Of a stretch of 64,000 nt of DNA, positions 25,121 to 33,557 are shown piece after piece. The notes beneath the pieces are model-generated. The model was given only the letters and a program-made list of their open reading frames with translations, did no database searches and was not told the DNA's origin. The stretch's first letter is position 1; every line of letters begins with the position of its first letter. This stretch comes from JADKHC01 sp047600805 (lineage in GTDB: Bacteria; Verrucomicrobiota; Verrucomicrobiia; Opitutales; Opitutaceae), in NCBI GenBank assembly GCA_047600805.1, contig JASGKG010000001.1, forward strand, positions 4,774,001 to 4,838,000. Direction: 5' to 3'. Both the position numbers and the translations under genes were made by a program.

Positions 25121-26629
25121 TTATCGTACCCCGCCCATGAGCTTGCACATCCAGGGTACGAGCATGAGCAAGACCAGAGTGGCCGCACCCACCCAGAGCG
25201 CTTGCTCCAAGAAGAAACGGGGAAGCGCGGCCGAATCGTCGGATTGAAAGCCGCTGGCGAGCGCGCCGGCGAGTTTGTTGCCCAAGGCCGCGGCGAGAAA
25301 CCAAATGCCCATCACCAAACCGACGAGCCGCGCGGGAGCGAGCTTCGTCATCGTGCTCAGGCCGACCGGGCTGAGGCACATTTCACCGACGGTTTGGAGG
25401 AAGTACATGCCGAGCAGCCAGATTGGGCTTACCTTGCCTTCAGCGGTGAGCTTTGCCGCCGGAACCATCCAAACGAACGAAAGTCCCACGAAGAAAAGAC
25501 CGAGCGTAAACTTGAAAGGGCTCGAGGGCTGCCGGTGCCCCAGTCGGGTCCAAAGCCACGCGAAGGGCAGGGCGAGGAGAATGACCCAGCCGGCGTTGAC
25601 GGACTGCCACCACGAGGAGGGAAATTCCCAGCCGAACACGCGATTTGAGGTAAGACGATCGGCAAAGAGCGACATCGAGGAGCCTGCTTGTTCAAAGATC
25701 GCCCAGAAGATTTGCGCGGCGATGAAGAAGATCAGAATCGCGGCGATGCGTCGGCTTTCATCGTCTTTGCGCAACGCGAAAAATAGAACGGCCGCCACTT
25801 GCAGCCCGAACAATGCGAAGATGATCCAGCGGTGTGTGTCGCTGAGGACCATGACGACGATCAATACGACAGAGCCAAGGGCGACGAGCGCGAGTTTGCC
25901 CCAGGGCCGTCCTTCAGCGGGCACAGGCGGAACGGCACCGACGGTGGCGAGTGTTTTGCGCCGGATCACGTAGGTGACGAGCCCGAGCGTCATGCCAACA
26001 CCGGCGGCTCCAAACGCCCAGTGCCAGCTTTGCGTGGGATCGAGGCCGAGCCGCACGAGGAAGTTTTTGAACCATTCGTGTTGCGCGAGAAACCCACAGA
26101 CGATCGACGACGTGAGCGCGCCGATATTGATGCCCATGTAGAAGATCGAAAAACCAGCGTCGCGGCGTTCGTCCGTCGGCGAATAGAGACCGCCGACCAT
26201 GGTGGAAATATTTGGCTTTAGAAGCCCGGTGCCGATGGCGACCAGGAAAAGACCGGCGAAAAATGTCGATGTTGAGTGGATGGCCATCGAGTAATGGCCG
26301 CAGGCAATGATGGAGCCGCCCAGCAAAACTGCGCGACGTGAGCCGATGAAATTGTCTGCGATAAAGCCGCCGAGGATGCAGAGCAGGTACACGCTCATCG
26401 TGTAAGTGCCGTAGATTTGTGCCGCTGTTACGTCGCTGAGTGCGAGGCCTCCTTGGGCGAGCTTTGCTGTCATGAAGAGTACCAGCAACGCGCGCATGCC
26501 GTAGTAACTGAAGCGCTCCCACATCTCGGTGAAGAAGAGCGTGGTGAGGCCGCGAGGATGCCCGAGGAGGCCGCCGGTTTGGATCGTTATAGGAACAGGT
26601 TCAGGCACGGGCGGCGGAGTCGGTGTCAT
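25121..26629 (-). CDS. POT/PTR2 family peptide:proton symporter
   Basis: Proton-dependent oligopeptide transporters import di- and tripeptides across the inner membrane. The ~502-aa protein has the ExxER motif (TEMWERFSYYGMRALLVLFM), the PTR2 signature GGFIADNFIGSRRAVLLGG, a second motif GTGLLKPNISTMVGGLY, and about 14 hydrophobic helices. The ATG at 26629 is preferred; an in-frame TTG start at 26656 would add nine residues. The Pro-rich N-terminus (TPTPPPVPEPVP) is a cytoplasmic tail. It is convergent with the T6SS operon and unrelated to it. Confidence 0.93.
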   Translation of the reverse strand: MTPTPPPVPEPVPITIQTGGLLGHPRGLTTLFFTEMWERFSYYGMRALLVLFMTAKLAQGGLALSDVTAAQIYGTYTMSVYLLCILGGFIADNFIGSRRAVLLGGSIIACGHYSMAIHSTSTFFAGLFLVAIGTGLLKPNISTMVGGLYSPTDERRDAGFSIFYMGINIGALTSSIVCGFLAQHEWFKNFLVRLGLDPTQSWHWAFGAAGVGMTLGLVTYVIRRKTLATVGAVPPVPAEGRPWGKLALVALGSVVLIVVMVLSDTHRWIIFALFGLQVAAVLFFALRKDDESRRIAAILIFFIAAQIFWAIFEQAGSSMSLFADRLTSNRVFGWEFPSSWWQSVNAGWVILLALPFAWLWTRLGHRQPSSPFKFTLGLFFVGLSFVWMVPAAKLTAEGKVSPIWLLGMYFLQTVGEMCLSPVGLSTMTKLAPARLVGLVMGIWFLAAALGNKLAGALASGFQSDDSAALPRFFLEQALWVGAATLVLLMLVPWMCKLMGGVR

Positions 26630-26817
26630 GTGCGTAAAACGTTGGGTGAAATCCAAGAGCTAGTCAGCGGTTTTCATGCCGAAAGCGGCGGGTGCATTCA
26701 AGTTGCTGGGGGCGAGGAGCGCCATGCGGGCAACGCTAATCGAGTTTCTCCAGGACTCAACCGAGCAGCTCCGGCCACTCGCCGTGACGGATCGGGCCCG
26801 TCAAGATTCCGCTGCGG

Positions 26818-27318
26818 TTATTCGGCGGTTCCCCCCGAAGGAATATCACTGTGCCAAGCGGTGCGTTCCGTGAGGAGGGTGACGAGTTCCGCGGTGACGC
26901 GCTCGGCTTTCGGTGCGCCGCGCCAGCGTCGGATTTCTTTTCCGTGTGGATCGAGCAACACAATAGCGGGCGTGGTGGTCACACGGTAGAGCTTTGCGAT
27001 GTCGGGAAGATCCGTGACATCGACGTGAAAACAGACGGCCCGCTCGCGCAAAAGCGCGGCAAGTTCGGGCTTGTTCAGCGTGCGGGTAACGAGCTTTTGG
27101 CGTTCGCTGGGACGATTGCTGTCGAAGAGAATGAGCAGCGGTTTGTCCTGATGAACGGCAAGGTCGACAGCGTCCTCGTAGCCGATCTCGGGGAAAAGAG
27201 CCGCAGCGTCGGCCGTCGAACGAGAGGCAGCCGTGCTGCAGCCCGCCAGAGCTAAAACAATTGCTCCAGCCAAGCCGCTAAACACGGCGAAAAACCTTGG
27301 GTGATGCCGAGACGGCAT
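26818..27318 (-). CDS. Thioredoxin-fold lipoprotein lacking the CXXC motif
   Basis: The 166-aa product starts with a lipoprotein signal ending LALAGC (lipidated Cys27) and continues with a thioredoxin-like domain: PLLILFDSNRPSERQKLVT, then ERAVCFHVDVTDLPDIAKLYRVTTTPAIVLLDPHGKEIRRWRG. The cis-Pro (TTPA) and core strands are in place, but the active-site CXXC is replaced by NRPS (68-71), so it cannot be an ordinary oxidoreductase. A periplasmic binding or chaperone role is possible. It reads in the same direction as the POT gene with 188 bp between them. Confidence 0.8.
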   Translation of the reverse strand: MPSRHHPRFFAVFSGLAGAIVLALAGCSTAASRSTADAAALFPEIGYEDAVDLAVHQDKPLLILFDSNRPSERQKLVTRTLNKPELAALLRERAVCFHVDVTDLPDIAKLYRVTTTPAIVLLDPHGKEIRRWRGAPKAERVTAELVTLLTERTAWHSDIPSGGTAE

Positions 27319-27689
27319 AGGCGTTGTGTCTACCTAATTAAACTGATCTCGCGCCGAAATGTTACAAAAAAACTGTAGGAAACACGTAAAATTCTCCCAG
27401 CGGTATTCCGCGCGTTGGGGATGACTGGAACATTTATCAAGTAGATCTGGGGAAGCGAAACTCCCGGTGCGCACGCTTTTTAAGAGCGAGATCCCGGTAA
27501 ACGCAGTCGTCCGGCCTCACGCCGCGGAGAGCGATCTTACGGATGCGCCGATTTCGGCGTCTTCGCACCCAAAGCCCTCAGCTCCTTCCACGTCTGCCGT
27601 CGGCACTTTTGTCGTCCAACGCCAAGAGGCGGATGCTGTCGCCGTACGATGAGTGGGCCCGTCGGAGGTGGCGGGTCGCCCAAGGCGCC
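27319..27689. other. 371-bp intergenic region, no gene recognised
   Basis: The stretch lies downstream of the chemoreceptor gene and upstream of the thioredoxin-fold lipoprotein, both on the - strand. Short frames are present on both strands but none has family-like content. A small GC-rich hairpin (CGCCGA/TCGGCG around 27547-27561) might act in transcript ending, without a T-run. The part next to 27318 presumably holds the lipoprotein promoter. Confidence 0.5.
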
Positions 27690-29189
27690 CTAGGCGGCGG
27701 TCAGCGCACGTTTTGGTGCCTGCTCGCGGCGAGAGATGGTTTGCTGACGGTCGGATTTAGAGCTGGCTGATGTCTCGGCCTGGAGCTGCTTTTGCTGGCC
27801 GATCACGTTCGACAGATCCTTGACGACGTCCTGCAACGACAAGGATTGACCTTTCAATTGTTCGGCGGCGGCTGCGCTTTCCTCGGCGCTGGCGGCGTTC
27901 GATTGTGTGACCTTGTCCATCTGAGAAACGGCGCTGTTGATCTGATCGACGCCATCGTTCTGTTCTTTGCTGGCGTTGGCGACCTCGCCAATGAGTTCGT
28001 CGACCTTGCGTACCGTTTCTACGATCTCGCCCAAGTTCTGTGCGACGCGGCCGCTGATTTGTACGCCCAGATCGGTTTTCGCGATGGCCATTTCGATTTT
28101 AGCGGCCGTTTCTTTAGCGGCGGTGGCGGAACGCTGGGCGAGGGCGCGTACTTCTTCGGCGACCACCGCAAAACCGGAGCCAGCTTCGCCTGCGCGGGCG
28201 GCTTCGACCGCGGCATTGAGAGCGAGCAGGTTGGTTTGAAAGGCGATTTCGTCGATGGTCTTGATGATTTTGGCGATGTCGTCCGACGACGCCTTAATCG
28301 CATTCATCGCGCTGGTCATATCGCTCATGTCTCGCGCGCCGGTGTCGGCGACCTTGCGGGCGGTGCGAGTGAGTTCGTTGGCCTGACTGGCGTTTTCAGC
28401 ATTCCTCTTGGTCATCGAAGCCATCTCGTTGAGCGAGGCGCTGGTTTCCTCAAGCGAAGAGGCCTGTTGACTGGAGCCGGACGCGAGTTGCTGGCTGGAG
28501 GTGGAGACTTGATCGGCTGCTGCGGCGACCTGATCGGAGGCATCGGACAGGGTGCCTGAGATGTCACCCAAGGTGCGGATCGTCGCTTGTTTGAAGCGCC
28601 AGCCAAAGGCTAACAAGATGACGGTGAGCACCGCGCAGACGCTTGCGGAAACGATCAAGGTGCGTCGAAGCGCGATTTTACCTTGCTGCTCCTCGGTTTC
28701 GGCGGCCGCTTCCACTTGGACACTGTGATCGCGGAGTGTCTGAAGCAGCGCGGCGAAATGCTGGGGCGCGATATTGATGACCAACTCGTAGGCTGCGCTG
28801 TTGTCGCCGAGGAGAAATTTGTCGATGGCATCAAGATCGGTCTTGGCCAGTGCAGCCAGCTTCTCGTTGAGGGCGGGCGGAGCTCCCTCGGTGTTTTTCA
28901 CCAGTTGCTGGGCGTCTGAGAGAACCTTTTTGAAACGGTCGATGCTCTTCTCGATCTCGTCCGGATCTTTTTGCCGCAAGGTGTTTTGGAGTGCGGCTTG
29001 GGCGTCCGACATGGTTTCAAGCAGACGGTATGCGGCGTTCTTGGCTAGGAGAACTCGGTTGGAACGGGCTTCATTCTCTCGCTCTGCTTTCTGCATCAAG
29101 CTGTACATCGTGACCCCGATTGCCACGGAGATGACGACGGCAGAGACAATAAAGACCGTCAGTTTGAAGCTAAGATTCGTGGTGCGCAT
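27690..29189 (-). CDS. Methyl-accepting chemotaxis protein
   Basis: The 499-aa protein is a transmembrane chemoreceptor. TM1 (about 8-32, FKLTVFIVSAVVISVAIGVTM) is followed by a ~155-residue helical periplasmic domain of four-helix-bundle type, TM2 (about 173-196, LIVSASVCAVLTVILLAFGW), and a cytoplasmic signalling rod with the conserved tip EIAFQTNLLALNAAVEAARAGE and EEVRALAQRSA. A recognisable HAMP domain is missing between TM2 and the rod. The C-terminus has no obvious NWETF-like tether for CheR. It is 36 bp downstream of a secreted sensor-like gene on the same strand and probably forms a two-gene receptor with it. Confidence 0.93.
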   Translation of the reverse strand: MRTTNLSFKLTVFIVSAVVISVAIGVTMYSLMQKAERENEARSNRVLLAKNAAYRLLETMSDAQAALQNTLRQKDPDEIEKSIDRFKKVLSDAQQLVKNTEGAPPALNEKLAALAKTDLDAIDKFLLGDNSAAYELVINIAPQHFAALLQTLRDHSVQVEAAAETEEQQGKIALRRTLIVSASVCAVLTVILLAFGWRFKQATIRTLGDISGTLSDASDQVAAAADQVSTSSQQLASGSSQQASSLEETSASLNEMASMTKRNAENASQANELTRTARKVADTGARDMSDMTSAMNAIKASSDDIAKIIKTIDEIAFQTNLLALNAAVEAARAGEAGSGFAVVAEEVRALAQRSATAAKETAAKIEMAIAKTDLGVQISGRVAQNLGEIVETVRKVDELIGEVANASKEQNDGVDQINSAVSQMDKVTQSNAASAEESAAAAEQLKGQSLSLQDVVKDLSNVIGQQKQLQAETSASSKSDRQQTISRREQAPKRALTAA

Positions 29190-29225
29190 GAAACCGGAGC
29201 TGGATATTCTCGAGAGATTGGCGGA

Positions 29226-29780
29226 CTAAAGTTTTCCGAGACTAATTCCGACCACGAGTGAACCGATGGGCTGCCCGTCCTGCATAATGGGAACCGAAAC
29301 CTGCAATTGCTGCAGGCCGGTGGACTCGTCGACTTCAACTGGACCCTGCCACGTTTTGCCCGTCATGGGGATGTCGTGTTTGGGTTTTCCGGCGTGGGAC
29401 CAGTTGCTGGGCTTTGAAAGGAACGCAACCTTTAGACCTTTGGCGTCGTTGAGGAAAGCCTCGGCCGTCCAGTCGCCTTTCTTTGCCTTCAATGCTTCGG
29501 CTGCGGAATTTTTCGAAAAGCTGCGCACGAATTGATCGAGTACCGTCAGGCTCTTCCACTTTTCTTGCGTCATGGCGGTATGTTCGGCAGGAGGCTGCGC
29601 ATTGTGCGCGGCGACGGCTGCAACGACGGCGGGATCGGCGGCCCAGGTTTTAACGACGGCGATCTTTGCGTCGATTTTGGCTTGTTGTTCTGCATCGATT
29701 TCCGCGTGGAGGTAAGTCGAGAGGCTCGCCAACGCGAGGGTGAGCAGAGGGAGTTGGATGAGTTTGCTGAGGTTCTTCAT
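29226..29780 (-). CDS. Secreted cache/PDC-like sensor protein paired with the chemoreceptor
   Basis: The 184-aa protein has an N-terminal signal peptide (MKNLSKLIQLPLLTLALA..., probable cut after LHA) and no other membrane helix, so it is periplasmic. The middle and C-terminus look like a single-cache/PDC sensor fold: LTVLDQFVRSF, EAFLNDAKGLKVAFLSKPSNW, DESTGLQQLQVSVPIMQDGQPIGSLVVGIS. The last motif is the usual cache ending that in receptors leads into a membrane helix; here the protein stops right after LGKL. Same-strand position before the MCP gene suggests it senses a ligand and works with that receptor. Confidence 0.75.
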   Translation of the reverse strand: MKNLSKLIQLPLLTLALASLSTYLHAEIDAEQQAKIDAKIAVVKTWAADPAVVAAVAAHNAQPPAEHTAMTQEKWKSLTVLDQFVRSFSKNSAAEALKAKKGDWTAEAFLNDAKGLKVAFLSKPSNWSHAGKPKHDIPMTGKTWQGPVEVDESTGLQQLQVSVPIMQDGQPIGSLVVGISLGKL

Positions 29781-30064
29781 AGGAGGGCTGGTTTGAGGGG
29801 AAAGTGAGGCAAGCCTCGGTGCGTTCGTTCAACCACGTTCGCCTGAATAGCGGCGGACGTTGGCCGGACCTTTTACAAGAAGTGAGTTAAGTGGGGCGGT
29901 TTCAGGGCACAGTTCATCAGTGTCTCTCCAAATAGCGGCTCCAAGGCCGGGGGTCCTTAAAGGGGTTTACCCTCGGAGGGAGAAAATTACCCCTATTCGG
30001 GCGCAGCTCGTCTGGTTGGGCAGACCTGATGGTGTAGGCCCGCGCAGTAAGCGCGCTGTGGCGT

Positions 30065-30493
30065 TTAGACGTTTCGCTTGTGGTAGCCCCAAACCAAGGC
30101 TCCGCCTAAATAGTTCCCGGCCACCATGGTAACGAGTAGGGCGAGTTCGATGCTAAGCGCCACCCAACCGATGATTAGATGCGGATAAGTCTTCGTTTCC
30201 CATGCGGCGAGGGCGGTGAAGCCGGTTAACACACTTCCGTTCACGGCGGCGTGTGCGATGACTCGTGAGGGCGGCCAGGGTAAGCCTGTTTTTAGTTCCC
30301 GCAGGACGTCCGACATTCCGGCGAATGCCGCCAGCCAGCCTAAAACTGTCCCTACCGCCAACAACCAGAAAGCCACGACCTCGGTGCCAGCGGGAAGGAT
30401 CCTGGTGCAAAGATGCAGCCCCGCGTGCGCCGGCCAGAGCGCGATCGGGAAGTGGATGAGCATCACGTGAACAGGATGTCCGAGGAGGCGCAC
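30065..30493 (-). CDS. DUF2231 integral membrane protein
   Basis: The 142-aa protein shows the DUF2231 pattern: start MRLLGHPVHVMLIHFPIALWP, four membrane helices, and the ending GNYLGGALVWGYHKRNV. The His residues in HPVH and HFP are conserved and could bind heme or metal; the function of the family is unsettled. The start lies six bases after the stop of the small membrane protein encoded just upstream on the - strand (30500-30838), so the two are probably one operon. Confidence 0.88.
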   Translation of the reverse strand: MRLLGHPVHVMLIHFPIALWPAHAGLHLCTRILPAGTEVVAFWLLAVGTVLGWLAAFAGMSDVLRELKTGLPWPPSRVIAHAAVNGSVLTGFTALAAWETKTYPHLIIGWVALSIELALLVTMVAGNYLGGALVWGYHKRNV

Positions 30494-30499
30494 GTCGAA

Positions 30500-30838
30500 T
30501 CACCGAATGGCTACGAGGAGAACGAGCACGACGGCAGCGAGCGCGGCGGCGGCGTGCACGACGACGAGAGCCGCCGGACCTGCCTTGCTGCGGAGATCGT
30601 TCGTAAGAAGCACAAGCCCGCCCAGAGCGGCGACTACCAGCAAAACAATCGCCACCGTGAGCAACTGGTTCGGGTTTTTAGCGGCGTGAACAATTAATAC
30701 GATAAGGCCGGCTGCAGCAAACGCTCCATGAGCCAGCGCGACGCCCTTCGAGGTGTTTTTCTTTTTGAAAATCTGGACGGCGACAGCGAGGCCGAGAACG
30801 GCGGCGAGAACGAAGAGGATAATGGCGGGAATAAGCAT
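30500..30838 (-). CDS. Small four-helix membrane protein
   Basis: The 112-aa product is almost entirely hydrophobic, with about four transmembrane helices (3-23, 36-50, 60-80, 90-111) and short polar loops (KKKNTSKG; HAAKNPNQ; DLRSKAG). I do not recognise the family. It is the first gene of a two-gene unit with the DUF2231 protein, which it resembles in size and topology. A partner or assembly role in the inner membrane is inference. Confidence 0.75.
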   Translation of the reverse strand: MLIPAIILFVLAAVLGLAVAVQIFKKKNTSKGVALAHGAFAAAGLIVLIVHAAKNPNQLLTVAIVLLVVAALGGLVLLTNDLRSKAGPAALVVVHAAAALAAVVLVLLVAIR

Positions 30839-30999
30839 CGTAGGAAGTAGGTTTCAGTCGATTGGATGCATCTGCTTGAAAGAGGTTACACCGACCGGGT
30901 TGGCCGCGTTTTTTAAGTGGCGGAACGAGGTGTCGCCGCTGGATCAAACCGGCGAGGCTAACCACTCCGTCACCACTACGACCTTTTCGCTCGAAACCG

Positions 31000-31695
31000 C
31001 TAGCGCGGTGCGGGACCTAACGCCTTGATTTGCTCCATGACGCGCGCGGTGATCGCGTTGCAGTAACGAGCGGGGTAGTCGAACAACTCGACACCAGCCG
31101 CTGTAGCGAGCAACTGGCGCTTTAGCTCCTCGCGAGCACGGTGCAGCGACACCTTCACGTTGGCTTCGGAGATGTTCAGGCAAGCGGCGGTATCGGTCGT
31201 GCTAAGGTGTTGAACCTCTCTCAAGATGTAAACCGCACGATGTGCCTGCGACAGCCCGCCAATGGTTTCTTCGAGAAGCGCTTTGATCTGCTCTTGGTCC
31301 GCGGCTTCATGGGAAGGCATGCTGCAGTTTTCAGTCGGCGAAAGGTGATCTTCGCTGGCGAGCGTTTCCTCCCTAAACCTTTTTTGCGCTCTAATCACCA
31401 TGAGGCACTCGTTGATCATGATCCGTATGAGCCAGGTTGAGAAAGCCGCGTTTCTCTTGAACGTGTGCAGTTTGATGAACGCGTTCAGGTAGGTGTTCTG
31501 CATCGCGTCTTCCGTTTGCACGTGATTGCGCAAGTAGGCCATGCCGACGCGATAGAGTCGTTGATTGTAGCGTCGCACGATGATCTCGAACATTGCGCGA
31601 TCGCCGCCGAGCACCGACTCGATGGCTGCCACGTCTGAAATCTCCGTTTCAGGCGCGAAAGATCTGGAGTAAGTGGTCACGGCGGAAGAGTGCAT
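31000..31695 (-). CDS. RNA polymerase sigma factor, ECF (sigma-70) family
   Basis: The 231-aa protein has region 2 (RAMFEIIVRRYNQRLYRVGMAY, DAMQNTYLNAFIKLHTFK, STWLIRIMINECLMVIR) and region 4 with a helix-turn-helix (LSQAHRAVYILREVQHLSTTDTAACLNISEANVKVSLHRAREEL, given here as a motif). A C-terminal tail of ~45 residues follows (PARYCNAITARVMEQIKAL) that holds a lone Cys. No membrane anti-sigma factor is encoded next to it; the small membrane genes lie >160 bp downstream. It controls unknown extracytoplasmic-type genes. Confidence 0.93.
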   Translation of the reverse strand: MHSSAVTTYSRSFAPETEISDVAAIESVLGGDRAMFEIIVRRYNQRLYRVGMAYLRNHVQTEDAMQNTYLNAFIKLHTFKRNAAFSTWLIRIMINECLMVIRAQKRFREETLASEDHLSPTENCSMPSHEAADQEQIKALLEETIGGLSQAHRAVYILREVQHLSTTDTAACLNISEANVKVSLHRAREELKRQLLATAAGVELFDYPARYCNAITARVMEQIKALGPAPR

Positions 31696-31733
31696 TTGTA
31701 ACTCTGATGCGGCTCGGCGCGAAAGGTTACAGC

Positions 31734-31808
31734 ATGAGCGGAGGTTTTCAAACCCACCTCCGGCAATGCCGCCGCTGCCTGGAGCTGTACAAGCACCACT
31801 CCGAGTAA
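31734..31808 (+). CDS. Micro-ORF with a zinc-finger-like HX3CX2C motif, doubtful
   Basis: A 24-codon frame starts at ATG 31734, divergent from the ECF sigma gene (38 bp between the starts). It encodes a peptide with H-L-R-Q-C-R-R-C-L-E-L-Y, which matches the HX3CX2C zinc motif of ECF anti-sigma factors. No ribosome site is evident and a peptide this short would lack the rest of an anti-sigma domain. It may be a relic of an anti-sigma gene or chance. Confidence 0.25.
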   Translation: MSGGFQTHLRQCRRCLELYKHHSE

Positions 31809-31893
31809 GCTCACCGACTGCGGCGCTACCGGTTACAGATAAACCTTTTCGCTTGGCCTTCGGGCCGAGGGAGTCGCCAGTCTGTATTTGGTT

Positions 31894-33204
31894 CTACTTC
31901 GCTCGCGCGACTTCCACGGCGAAAACGTAGGTCGGCCCGAACATGTTTGAGCGGAAAATAATGTATTTCTGGTCAGGCGTGAAGCTGACGTTCGGCTCCA
32001 GTTTGTAGTCGTGCTTTGACATGTTCACGAGTCGCTCAGAGCGAAAAACACCGGCGCGAATGAGTTTGTCGCCCAGGGTGTCGGAGTCGTTCACGAGTTC
32101 GGGACGGAAGAGATAAATCCAACGGCCGTCGGGTGCCTTGGCCACTTGGCTGGAGTCGCCGCCGTCGCCGCAGAAGAGTTTTCCGTCTGGCGAAACGTTA
32201 AAGTGGATTGACCATTCGTTGCGTTGGAGATTGAACCAGGTTCGTGCACCGGTCCCTAGATTGTAGCCGCCCACCCAGAAGACTTCGCCGCGCGGTGTTT
32301 GCAGGTCGTACCAAACCGTTTTGCCATCGTGGCTGAAAAATTCGTGGCCCGCGATTTCTCTCACCATCGTGCGTTTGTGAATGAGGGTGTTTTGCGAGCC
32401 GTCGGTGCGAATCGTCCAGATCCGGTCCACCTTGTGCCAGGGGCCTTCGTGGCAGTACATCAAAAGGTTCGGGTCGGTCGGCGAAAAGAGCAGGTGATTG
32501 ACCCAGTCGGTCGAGTGGAGGATCGGGTTGATTTTGCCGCTGCGCAGATCGACGGTGAACAGCACGATCGGCAGACGCGCCGCGAGCCGCTCCTCCATCA
32601 TTTGCCCCTTGTTCTTGGGTTGGTCCAGTGAATGCCCTTGCGAAGCGTCCTGATTTCCCTCGGTGCGAGGGCGTTCGTTGTAGTCTTGCCCTGAGTCGCC
32701 TTCGATGTACGTGCCGGCGGCGAAAGTCTCGTCGGCGTTCACGGCGGCGATGCCGCCACGCGGCGGAAGGTCGGCGAGCTTTTTGGTTTCGCCTGTGTCG
32801 ATGTTAGTCGAATACAGCGAACGCTCTCGCGGGCGGTCTTCGCTGACGGACTTGAGATAGAAAACGGTCGGTGTCTTGTGGCCCATGATGATCGCGCGCA
32901 CGCGACCTTCGACCACCCGGCGCGTTTGGAACGTATTCAGGTCGATCACCGAGATGCCGTCTGGCGTGGTGTAAATCATCCGGTGGCCGTCCGGCGTGTA
33001 AGCGTTCTCGTTGAAGTAGAGACTCGCCGAACCCGGCTCGCGCGTCAGTCGGATCACGCGATGCCCTGTGTCGGGATCGATCCACGACGTAGGCGGCTCG
33101 TCGGACTTGTTTTGTGGAACCAAAGACTCGGCTGCTTGGGACGCCGAAATGCCAACACACACGGCGGACCAGAGGAGAAGGGGGAGGAAACGGGAGAATT
33201 TCAT
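31894..33204 (-). CDS. Secreted oligogalacturonate lyase-like protein (PL22 family)
   Basis: PL22 enzymes cleave unsaturated or saturated oligogalacturonides from pectin by beta-elimination with a metal. The 436-aa protein has a signal peptide (cleavage near ASQAAE), then a seven-bladed propeller: DPDTGHRVIRLT, SLYFNENAYTPDGHRMIYTT, MYCHEGPWHKVDRIWTI, GHEFFSHDGKTVWYD, HFNVSPDGKLFCGDGGD. His residues in CHEGPW, GHEFFSH and related blades are likely metal ligands. Most characterised OGLs are cytoplasmic, so export here is notable. No other pectin gene is adjacent; a GH53 galactanase lies at the right end of the window. Confidence 0.85.
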   Translation of the reverse strand: MKFSRFLPLLLWSAVCVGISASQAAESLVPQNKSDEPPTSWIDPDTGHRVIRLTREPGSASLYFNENAYTPDGHRMIYTTPDGISVIDLNTFQTRRVVEGRVRAIIMGHKTPTVFYLKSVSEDRPRERSLYSTNIDTGETKKLADLPPRGGIAAVNADETFAAGTYIEGDSGQDYNERPRTEGNQDASQGHSLDQPKNKGQMMEERLAARLPIVLFTVDLRSGKINPILHSTDWVNHLLFSPTDPNLLMYCHEGPWHKVDRIWTIRTDGSQNTLIHKRTMVREIAGHEFFSHDGKTVWYDLQTPRGEVFWVGGYNLGTGARTWFNLQRNEWSIHFNVSPDGKLFCGDGGDSSQVAKAPDGRWIYLFRPELVNDSDTLGDKLIRAGVFRSERLVNMSKHDYKLEPNVSFTPDQKYIIFRSNMFGPTYVFAVEVARAK

Positions 33205-33319
33205 TGTGGAAGATGACGACCTCGGGCGTCGCAGGTGACGGGTAACTGACTGTAAGTCTAAACACGCGATTTGCAGGAGCGCCTGGTCATTACGGGTGTT
33301 TTTTCGATCCGCTTTTTTT
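33205..33319. other. Upstream region of the PL22 gene
   Basis: The 115 bp lie between the PL22 start codon and the left arm of the inverted-repeat element. They probably hold the PL22 promoter on the - strand. I cannot identify a convincing promoter or operator. Confidence 0.35.
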
Positions 33320-33535
33320 AACCGCTAATGGAGTTCCCCCAATGGGGAAAACTTACTAGGTGCGCTGCTCCTGATCGTTCGCAGCTTCCTACTAAGGCGG
33401 CTGCTAATCGCAGCCGATGTGGAAGACGTTCTATAAAAATGTCTGCGATTAGCAGACGCCCGAGACTACTCCGGAGGCGATTAGCCGAAGGGGATTTCTA
33501 AAGTTTTCCCCATTGGGGAAACTCCATTAGCGGTT
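33320..33535. repeat. 216-bp MITE- or REP-like inverted-repeat element
   Basis: Two 35-bp arms, 33320-33354 and 33501-33535, are inverted copies with one mismatch. Each arm contains a small palindrome (TTCCCCATTGGGGAA in the right arm). The 146-bp interior has two further hairpins: GGCTGC-TAATC-GCAGCC at 33399-33415 and GTCTGC-GATTA-GCAGAC at 33441-33457. Their 5-base loops are complementary to each other, and a third GATTA loop flanked by GGC/GCC lies at 33476-33486. No ORF of note and no target-site duplication were seen. It separates the PfkB kinase and PL22 genes. Either a non-autonomous mobile element or a structured intergenic RNA fits. Confidence 0.75.
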
Positions 33536-33557
33536 CCATCCCGGTATGATTCCGTCC

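Noticed and set aside
27467..27652. Possible riboswitch or small gene upstream of the thioredoxin-fold lipoprotein
   Set aside because: I compared the GC-rich stems with the c-di-GMP-I consensus from memory and saw no match; the ORF has low-complexity content.
31854..31871. UUCG hairpin near the end of the PL22 gene as a terminator
   Set aside because: No T-run follows on either strand, so I do not call it.
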